This document shows positions 57,323 through 64,000 of a DNA stretch of 64,000 nucleotides, in pieces. This stretch comes from Pachysolen tannophilus NRRL Y-2460. Lineage: Eukaryota > Ascomycota > Pichiomycetes > Alaninales > Pachysolenaceae. Below the pieces are notes generated by a model, which saw only the letters and a list, made by a program, of their open reading frames with translations, did not search any database and was not told the origin of the DNA. Where the stretch lies: the NCBI GenBank assembly GCA_001661245.1, contig KV454012.1, forward strand, positions 1,050,204-1,114,203. The letters run 5' to 3'. Positions within the stretch are counted from its first letter, which is position 1. Each line of letters starts with the position of its first letter. The translations under genes were made by a program, and so were the position numbers.

Positions 57323-59713
57323 CTAGAGAGAAAAGGGGGTACCGAACGATGATGAAGAGGTAGAAGTGGTGGTGGAGGAAGAGGAGCTGTTGATTTCGAT
57401 GATGATGTTGATGAGAGTTCCAAAACACCAGAAACCAACCATCATAAAACCAATTGCTCGATCAAACTTCCAATTGTTGAAAAAAGGTATATAAATAATT
57501 AAAAAAATTAAGTTGAGTAATAAACATGTGCTAGAAACGATCAATGAAGGGTCGATTTCGAAATCAAAATAGCTTGTATTGTTTTGCTCTATTACCACCA
57601 AGCCATTCATTCCAATTCCCAATAAGATGTTGAGCAAAGGTCCACCAAAACATGCAGCTAAGGACATGAGTGGGAATCCCATTTTGGCTATTGTGAAATT
57701 TGAAATTAGATCACCAATTGAATTACCAATGGCAAAAATTGTAAGCCCTAATATGGCTTCGGATAAATCTAAATAGATTGAAAAAAATTTCAAAATATTG
57801 ATGAGTTCCTTGGCAAAAATGGATATCCAAGCTATTGAAGTCATAAATCCAATAAATGCTAATAATATTTGAATGAAATTTTTAAAATTATGATATTTTG
57901 TTGTATCTTTTAATATTGAAAAAATAATAACAGAAAAGATTGTTGAAAAAATTAATGATATTAGAATAGTTATTAATTTTGGTTCAAATATTGTCAAGGA
58001 AAGCATAATAGTTGATAATGCAGTTTGAATTATTATCAATAATAATTCATTATTTAATTTGGATCCAGAAACTGTTCTATTGGTAATATCTGCATCAATA
58101 TTTTCATGAAATGATGAAAATTCGGGATTTTCAAAATTAAAATCATCATTTCTATTCATAATTAAATCACTATTATTTCTAACTGGAATGGTTAATCTTA
58201 ATAGTAATAAAACTGGAATGCAAAATAAATTAAACAATTTACTAATAAAATTTAAGCGACTAATTTTTTTCAAATTTGGTAATAATACAAGGAGAAAATT
58301 ATCATTTGAAAAAAGTTCCCCATTATTGTTGAATTTCATCTTTGTGAAATAAAGCTTTATATTATCTATTATATTTTCTTGTGAAAATTTTGGTTGATTC
58401 TGCTCTTGTGTACTTTCTTCTATTTCTTCTTCTTCTTGATCTGTACCATCATTTCTTGGTACATCATTGATCCTTGATTCGTAATCCAATACAGAGTCAT
58501 CTGGATTATCTCTATACAGCCTAATATTAGCAGGGGAAGTAAAAGGTGCAGGAGCATAGTCTGTATAAGGATTATACGGTAAAGGCTCAGTTTTCGGTCT
58601 TTTATTATTCATTAAACTTTGTTTAATTAGTTTTGCTTGTTGTTCATCGGAAACTACTGAAATTGGTTTATTAGTTGTTGATAAATCTTTTAAATGAATA
58701 TTACCTGTATTTTGCAAAGTTCTTTGTTTTGATAAATCAGCCAACACTGTACTAAATTCTAAAGCATCTAATAATGAAGGTCTTAATATTGCATTATAAG
58801 ATGATGATAAATTATGATTTGGTGTTGTAAGAGGCGATAATGTATCTGGATAAAAAATTTCACGAGCATTATTCGAATTATTTGAATTATTATTATTATT
58901 TTGTTCGAGTTCATCATCTATTTCTTCCAAATCTTCAATAACTATATCATTTTGGTTATAATTATAGACATTTCTAACTTTTCTATCTAATTCCATCTGT
59001 TCATTATTCATTTTCAAGATCCAACTCCAGCTAATAATAATCAACACATAGATAATGTATAATAAAACCATAGTCAAACATTCAATAAAATTTAATTTTG
59101 AATCAGATAAAAATACAATAACCAAAATTATAGATATAATGAAAAAAATCAAATCTCTTATATAAACAAGTTTATCTTGACCTTGATTTGTTTCATTATT
59201 ACAAATTTCAAAAGGAGAAACAATTGCCATAGTACCAATAACAATAGAAGTTATTAAAAAAGCAGAACCAACTAATTCACCAATTGCTAATGAGCCATTA
59301 TCTGAAGCAAAAGAATTATACGTTGCTAATATATCTGGGGAGCCATTCCCAAACGCCAATAAGGTCAATCCAGAAAGGTTATCAGGAATATTAAAATAAT
59401 ATGAAATTGTTGATAAATTGGGACATAAAAATTCTGAAGAAGTTAACCCTAAAGATATGAAAATATATAACAACAAGAATCCCATCCCACAAAGAATTAA
59501 TATATGAATGAAAATTGAATCTGTAGAACAATAATACAATTTAAAATAATCAATATATCCAATTTGAAATTCTTTACAATAATTTTTAACAAACAAACAC
59601 TTGTCTTCTGACACCGATAATTCTTTTACTTCATAACATGTTTTATTCTCATCTCCAAAGCACAACGGTATCACCAGAATCAAACAGAGAATCAACAACC
59701 AGTTTCTCCTCAT
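57323..59713 (-). CDS. CCX-type cation/calcium exchanger (YDL206W-like)
   Basis: This is a 796-residue membrane protein of the Ca2+/cation antiporter superfamily. A signal peptide is visible (MRRNWLLILCLILVIPLCFG), followed by a Cys-containing lumenal segment. The first alpha-repeat reads LSGLTLLAFGNGSPDILATY and the second LGLTIFAIGNSIGDLISNFT; these GNGSPD/GNSIGD motifs mark the CCX/NCLX group. Between the two helix bundles is a ~250-residue hydrophilic loop rich in Asn/Asp/Glu (about 235-455). S. cerevisiae YDL206W (~762) is the likely relative; ECM27 is an alternative. The ATG at 59713 is chosen because it gives the signal peptide; upstream is only a TTG. The C-terminus ends in a Ser/Thr run. 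Confidence 0.82.
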   Translation of the reverse strand: MRRNWLLILCLILVIPLCFGDENKTCYEVKELSVSEDKCLFVKNYCKEFQIGYIDYFKLYYCSTDSIFIHILILCGMGFLLLYIFISLGLTSSEFLCPNLSTISYYFNIPDNLSGLTLLAFGNGSPDILATYNSFASDNGSLAIGELVGSAFLITSIVIGTMAIVSPFEICNNETNQGQDKLVYIRDLIFFIISIILVIVFLSDSKLNFIECLTMVLLYIIYVLIIISWSWILKMNNEQMELDRKVRNVYNYNQNDIVIEDLEEIDDELEQNNNNNSNNSNNAREIFYPDTLSPLTTPNHNLSSSYNAILRPSLLDALEFSTVLADLSKQRTLQNTGNIHLKDLSTTNKPISVVSDEQQAKLIKQSLMNNKRPKTEPLPYNPYTDYAPAPFTSPANIRLYRDNPDDSVLDYESRINDVPRNDGTDQEEEEIEESTQEQNQPKFSQENIIDNIKLYFTKMKFNNNGELFSNDNFLLVLLPNLKKISRLNFISKLFNLFCIPVLLLLRLTIPVRNNSDLIMNRNDDFNFENPEFSSFHENIDADITNRTVSGSKLNNELLLIIIQTALSTIMLSLTIFEPKLITILISLIFSTIFSVIIFSILKDTTKYHNFKNFIQILLAFIGFMTSIAWISIFAKELINILKFFSIYLDLSEAILGLTIFAIGNSIGDLISNFTIAKMGFPLMSLAACFGGPLLNILLGIGMNGLVVIEQNNTSYFDFEIDPSLIVSSTCLLLNLIFLIIYIPFFNNWKFDRAIGFMMVGFWCFGTLINIIIEINSSSSSTTTSTSSSSFGTPFSL

Positions 59714-59898
59714 TATCCCACTCCACAATCATTATTTATAAAAGATAAAAATTTAAATAAAGAAGAAAGAAAAAAAAAAGAGAACTTTTTAATATAAAAT
59801 ATAACTAAAAAAAAAAAGGAAAAATAAAAAAGAAAATTCCCCTTTATTTTATATATTTTATATATTACTTATTGATAGTTGAGATCTTTAATGATTCG

Positions 59899-60789
59899 AT
59901 GCAAGTATTTGAGTATTTATTCAAGCCAAAGAAGTATGGAGATAAGTTAGCATTATTGGGACAAGGTGTTAGTGGTAAAGTTGAACTTTATCAATCTGGA
60001 GATAAGAAGTATGCTATTAAAACTTATCATGAAAAGGAAAAATTTGAAACTAAAGATGAATACAAACAAAGAGTATTAAAAGAATATAATAGTTTACAAA
60101 AATTACATCATATTAATATTGTTCAAGTCTTTACAATTGAAATTTCTTCTAATGGATTACAAATCCAACAAGTAATGGAATATTTTCCTTTTAAATTAAA
60201 ACAATTTATAAAATTGAATAATAATCTTACAGAATTATATTGTTTTTTCAAACAACTTTGTAATGGTATTAAATATTTACATGAACAAGAAATTAGTCAT
60301 AGAGATTTAAAATTAGATAATTTAATGGTAAATAATAAAGGTATTTTGAAAATAATTGATTTTGATGCCATGACTCAAAATAATTTCCAAAGTTTTGGTA
60401 TAGTTGGTAGTAAAAAATATTTAGCACCAGAAGTTTATTCAAAATTAAGTTATAATCCAATAAAAATTGATATTTGGTCAATAGGTATAATCTTATATTA
60501 TATGATAAATAGAAAATATCCTTGGGATATAGCAAATTTAAATGATCAAAATTATAACAATTTTTATAACAAGTTAATAACAATTTATGAATTCCAAAAT
60601 ACAAATAATGAAAAAATGACAAAAGATTTAATTAAATTTATTTCTAAATTATTAGATGTTGACCCTGAAACAAGAATATCAATTAAAGAATTTCCCAATT
60701 TCAACTGGTTCAAAAAAATCAAAGATTGTAATCATACCCATCACTTGGATAGCTTAAACACTCTTCTCTCACATCAACCTTCCTCATAA
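59899..60789 (+). CDS. Small Ser/Thr protein kinase with DFD in place of DFG
   Basis: This is a 296-residue, almost bare kinase domain. Visible: glycine loop LLGQGVSGKV (20-28), catalytic Lys41 in YAIKTYH, an alpha-C Glu at 62, the catalytic loop SHRDLKLDNLM (Asp136), DFD at 154-156, KKYLAPEVYSKL (APE at 176-178) and DIWSIGIILYYMINRKYPWD. The metal-binding Asp154 is present, but the glycine of DFG is replaced by Asp. The GVSGKV loop and the YPWD ending are reminiscent of the fungal NPR/HAL5 kinases that tune nutrient and ion transporters, but their long N-terminus is missing; I cannot name an orthologue. The first in-frame ATG is 59899. It is divergent from the exchanger gene, with 185 bases between starts. 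Confidence 0.75.
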   Translation: MQVFEYLFKPKKYGDKLALLGQGVSGKVELYQSGDKKYAIKTYHEKEKFETKDEYKQRVLKEYNSLQKLHHINIVQVFTIEISSNGLQIQQVMEYFPFKLKQFIKLNNNLTELYCFFKQLCNGIKYLHEQEISHRDLKLDNLMVNNKGILKIIDFDAMTQNNFQSFGIVGSKKYLAPEVYSKLSYNPIKIDIWSIGIILYYMINRKYPWDIANLNDQNYNNFYNKLITIYEFQNTNNEKMTKDLIKFISKLLDVDPETRISIKEFPNFNWFKKIKDCNHTHHLDSLNTLLSHQPSS

Positions 60790-61230
60790 ATATATTTATA
60801 TAGTAATTATTTTAACTTGAATGATATTTGAATCAATTAATCAATTAATCAATTAATCCCCCTTTTTGTGAATTCCACGAAAAAACGTATATAAAAAAGA
60901 AAAAAATAAAACTTCAACAACTAGTAACTAGTAACGTAATCATATTTATATATTTATTTATTTATTTATATAATTACATATAATTATATATATTATATAT
61001 ATATATATATATAACTAGAGACGGAATCATTTTGAAAGTTTTTGGATCTTTTAAACAATTTGTACCATTATAATATTGGAGTTTGTGGGTTTTCTTTTTT
61101 TTTTTTTTTCTAATTTTTAATATTTAATATTTAATTTTTAATTTTGTGTTTAGTTTTGTTAAAAAATTTTAGTGACTATAATCTTGTGAAAAAGAGAAAG
61201 TAAAAAGGAGAAGAAGAAATTATATGGAAG
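60790..61230. other. Intergenic region kinase-RGD1
   Basis: 441 bases. ATCAATTA is repeated at 60833-60856; TTTATTTA and (AT)n runs occur at 60944-61013, and an ACTAGTAACTAGTAAC repeat at 60919-60934. No gene is seen. Confidence 0.45.
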
Positions 61231-63552
61231 ATGGATTCGAATTCTGCAAATTCTTCATCGATTGATTCGTCAAATGAGAAGAATGATACAAGTTCAATAG
61301 AGATTGATAGTAATATTATTAGTGGTAGTAATTACAACAGTAGTAGTACTAATAATAATAATAATAATAGTAATAGTAATAATAGTAATAGTAATGGGAA
61401 CGCTAATAGTAATATTACACAGGCAACAAGTACGGCGAATACCAATCCGAATACAAATACAAGCTCGAGTTTGAGTGCTCAACAGCAGCAGCAACAACAA
61501 CAGCAACAACAACAGCTTGCTATATCGTCATCACAACATTTGTTGGAAGATCCAAAGTTTTTACTGGTTTTGAATTCGGATGAAAGTTTAGATGCTTTGT
61601 TAGGAAGGCTTAAAAAAAGTATTCTTTCATGTGATGAATTTGCTAAATTTATTAGGAAAAAAGCTTTATTAGAAGAAGAACATTATAATCAAATGAGAAA
61701 GATTGCTAGAAATACAAGAGAAATTTTGAAAAATAATTCACAAAATTTAAAACAAGATTCTTTTATAAAAAGTTTAGATGAAATTATTGGATTTGATGAA
61801 AAATTATTTAATGTTGGTAATTCATATGTTAAAGCTTTAACTTTAATGCATGAACAATTAAGTGCTTTAAGTGCAACAATTTCAAAATCTAGAAAATCAA
61901 TTAAAGAAGAAGGTAAAAGAAAAGAAAAAGAATGTATTGATGCTATTAATTCTGCTGAAAAACTGAAAAATAAATATAATAATCATTGTTCAGAATTGGA
62001 AAAAATAAGAACTACAGATCCAACAAAGAAAACTTTTACATTAAAAGGATCCAAGACAGGTTCACAACAAGAAGAAGAATTAAGTAGAAAAGTTCAAATT
62101 GCTGATAGTGATTTTAAAGCAAAAGTTCATCAATGTAAAAAATTAAAAGATGAATTATTACAATTCCATAGACCATCAAATGCTAAAGCTTTAAAAAATT
62201 TGATTTTAGAAATTGATATTGCATTATCAGCACAATTACAAAAATATTCAACTTGGAATGAAACTTTAGTTATGAATTCAGGTGTATTAATAAGTCCATT
62301 AGGACGGGATCCAAAGAGACCTTCAATGAGAAGTATTGCTTCTTCAATCAATAATGAAAAAGATTTATTTGATTATGTGGTGAAGTTTCATGCAAAACCT
62401 TCAAATAAACTGTTGATTCCTGTTGAATATAATGTTCATCCATCATTAGGAGGTGTCACATTTAATCCAATAAGTAATGCAGCTACGAGTTCAACAATTA
62501 CAAATAACATTAATAGTAATAGCAGCAATAACAACAATGTTAGCAACAACAACATATCAAAACCAAGTGGAGTAGTTAAAAATGGGAATACTAATAATAC
62601 ATCAACTCCATATAAAAATTCGACTGCTGGTAATAAAAATGTATCAGGTTCAGCATTGTCTACTCCAACTGTTACACATGAAAACAATTTTAATTCTAAT
62701 TCAACTTTATCTGCTCTGATATCATCAACACCAAAGAGTAGTGGTATTATTTCATTATCAACTTCAGCAATGGCAATAGGAACTTTAGATCCTGCAGCTA
62801 ATAATCATAATAATGGGAATGGTCAACAACTGAAACAAAGAGGAATGACTGGACCAAGACCTTTATCAATGATGAGTGATTCAGTACTGTCATCTGTATT
62901 ACCACCTGGAACAACAAGAAATCAACCAACTTTTGGTGTACCTATTGAAAATTTAGTTAATACTGATAATGAATTAGTTCCTTCAATTGTTAGACAATGT
63001 ATTTATGTTATTGAAACTTATGGATTAGAATTGGAAGGTATTTATAGAACAAGTGCCAATGTGACAAAAGTTAAAGAATTAAGAGAATTAATAGATTTAG
63101 ATCCAGCCAATATACGTTTGATTGGTCCTCAAATAATTAATAATGAAGCTATAAATCCTGAAGCAGTTGTAGATGGAGATATTTATTGTGTTGCATCATT
63201 ATTAAAATTATTTTTTGCTTCATTACCAGAACCATTACTTTCAAGAGATTTATACAAGAGATTTTTAGATGCTGTTAAAATTCAAGATTCTGATTTAAGA
63301 GGTAAAAAATTACATCAAATTGTTTATGAATTACCTGATGGACCTTATTGGACTTTGAGATCATTAATTTTCCATTTAAATAAAGTTGCTGCAAAGCAAG
63401 ATGTTAATAGAATGAGTGAAAGAAATTTAGGTATAGTATGGGGTCCAACATTATTATTCAGTGATCATACAAATGCAGAAGATATGAGTTATCAAGGTAA
63501 AGTTGTTGAAGAATTAATGTATATTGCTACCCAAATTTTTGAAGAAGAATAA
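61231..63552 (+). CDS. RGD1: F-BAR and RhoGAP protein Rgd1
   Basis: This is a 773-residue protein (S. cerevisiae Rgd1 666), a GTPase-activating protein for Rho3/Rho4 at sites of polarised growth. The N-terminal ~105 residues are Ser/Asn/Gln repeats from AAT and CAA/CAG codons. An F-BAR domain follows (about 110-390: FIRKKALLEEEHYNQMRKIA, KLKNKYNNHCSELEK, LRQFHR-like LLQFHRPSNAK). A low-complexity linker leads to the RhoGAP domain (about 565-770): FGVPIENL, LEGIYRTSANVTKVKELREL with arginine finger Arg606, LLKLFFASLPEPLLSRDLYK, and SERNLGIVWGPTLLF. ATG 61231 is used; an ATG six bases upstream is in frame but would add only Glu-Asp-type residues if used out of register, so it was not chosen. 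Confidence 0.9.
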   Translation: MDSNSANSSSIDSSNEKNDTSSIEIDSNIISGSNYNSSSTNNNNNNSNSNNSNSNGNANSNITQATSTANTNPNTNTSSSLSAQQQQQQQQQQQQLAISSSQHLLEDPKFLLVLNSDESLDALLGRLKKSILSCDEFAKFIRKKALLEEEHYNQMRKIARNTREILKNNSQNLKQDSFIKSLDEIIGFDEKLFNVGNSYVKALTLMHEQLSALSATISKSRKSIKEEGKRKEKECIDAINSAEKLKNKYNNHCSELEKIRTTDPTKKTFTLKGSKTGSQQEEELSRKVQIADSDFKAKVHQCKKLKDELLQFHRPSNAKALKNLILEIDIALSAQLQKYSTWNETLVMNSGVLISPLGRDPKRPSMRSIASSINNEKDLFDYVVKFHAKPSNKLLIPVEYNVHPSLGGVTFNPISNAATSSTITNNINSNSSNNNNVSNNNISKPSGVVKNGNTNNTSTPYKNSTAGNKNVSGSALSTPTVTHENNFNSNSTLSALISSTPKSSGIISLSTSAMAIGTLDPAANNHNNGNGQQLKQRGMTGPRPLSMMSDSVLSSVLPPGTTRNQPTFGVPIENLVNTDNELVPSIVRQCIYVIETYGLELEGIYRTSANVTKVKELRELIDLDPANIRLIGPQIINNEAINPEAVVDGDIYCVASLLKLFFASLPEPLLSRDLYKRFLDAVKIQDSDLRGKKLHQIVYELPDGPYWTLRSLIFHLNKVAAKQDVNRMSERNLGIVWGPTLLFSDHTNAEDMSYQGKVVEELMYIATQIFEEE

Positions 63553-64000
63553 ATATTTTTTTAAGTGATAAAAGCAGCTATAATTATACTATATTTTTTT
63601 TTTTTTTTTTTTTTGTATTTTTTATATTTCCCCTTTATTTGTTTATCGATATGAGTAATAATTGTTTTGTAATTATAATGTTTGAATAATATGATTAATC
63701 CAAGAGTGAACAACTATTACAACTATTACAACTACAACTATTAAAACTATGAAAAATTACGTCATTTTAGTTTTTTTTTTCGGTTTGTATGCACAACACA
63801 CCAAATTGTAGTAAAAGATGATATAATTAATAAAATAATTTAATATAAATATGAAAATGTAGCGTGTAGAAATTTTTAACAATATTTCTAATTGATCTAG
63901 AACAAACTAAATATAAAATATATATAAAATATATATTTTTATATATTTTTATATATTTCAAACAATTGATTCAACAATCAATGTAGAAGTTGTCAAATTT
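63553..64000. other. RGD1 3' flank to the window edge
   Basis: 448 bases, A+T-rich, with a T20 tract at ~63595-63614, an ACTATTACA/ACTACAACT repeat at 63712-63747 and ATATAAAATATATATTT repeats near 63915-63955. Nothing coding is seen. Confidence 0.4.

Noticed and set aside
1-64000. tRNA, rRNA, LTR or transposon remnants
   Set aside because: No tRNA A/B-box pair, no rRNA-like block, no reverse transcriptase or transposase coding sequence and no TG...CA-ended direct repeats were noticed by eye; a tRNAscan and repeat search would settle it.
1-64000. CUG-Ser or CUG-Ala decoding
   Set aside because: CTG codons are rare and fall at poorly conserved positions (for example in HAA1 and RGD1), so the genetic code cannot be decided from this window; standard decoding gave sensible proteins.

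Overview
The window is nuclear DNA from a budding yeast (Saccharomycotina). It is very A+T-rich, genes are dense and mostly single-exon, and the few introns carry yeast signals (GTATGT-type donors, TACTAAC branch points, short distance to the acceptor). I could support 28 protein-coding genes, one cut by the left edge and one running into an assembly gap. I saw no tRNA, rRNA, transposon, LTR, centromere or CRISPR-like array. There are two runs of N (5568-6418 and 17309-17626) and a single N at 57016. Comparisons with S. cerevisiae gene names, lengths and order are from memory.

Layout. 1-17 kb: HOS4-like 3' end, a spliced YNL050C-like gene, COG5, HPM1, COX5 (mostly in the gap), SEC24, a YIL108W-like metalloprotease and PFK26. 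In S. cerevisiae these sit on two sister segments made by the whole-genome duplication (chromosome IX YIL107-112 and chromosome XIV YNL049-052). Here they are interleaved in one segment, which points to a lineage that split off before that duplication. 17-34 kb: glycogen synthase, a small two-helix membrane protein with PEN-2-like sequence, an AVT1-like vacuolar amino-acid transporter, HAA1, REC8, LSP1/PIL1, HAT1 and POM33/PER33. 35-43 kb: an SSA-type Hsp70 with a heat-shock element, YPT1, SND2 and ACT1 with two introns. 43-64 kb: a soluble fumarate reductase fused to cytochrome b5, RAD54, NOP9, a hydantoinase/oxoprolinase-DUF917 fusion, SNF8, RPN3, a CCX-type cation/calcium exchanger, a small protein kinase and RGD1.

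How they work together. Most are housekeeping genes and do not form one pathway. Links that can be drawn: PFK26 and glycogen synthase (carbon storage and glycolytic control) lie side by side on one strand. SEC24, COG5, YPT1 and SND2 serve the early secretory pathway. HAA1 and the SSA Hsp70 are stress genes. Several promoters carry plausible elements: PAC/RRPE-like at the YNL050C-like gene and RRPE at NOP9, CCAAT at COX5, STRE upstream of glycogen synthase and SSA, HSE at SSA, a PACE-like box at RPN3, and Reb1-like sites upstream of YPT1 and ACT1.

Most notable observations: (1) the PFK26-type enzyme keeps the bisphosphatase catalytic histidine that S. cerevisiae Pfk26 lacks; (2) the PEN-2-like membrane protein; (3) two promoter minisatellites, each six copies of a 7-mer (42 nt), one of them next to a 12-mer triplet ending in a perfect palindrome; (4) nested inverted repeats upstream of the oxoprolinase-DUF917 gene; (5) ACT1 with a 14-nt microexon and a locally divergent protein segment; (6) single-base homopolymer frameshifts in AVT1 and HAT1, which look like assembly errors or recent lesions. 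I did not find a clearly new multi-gene system.
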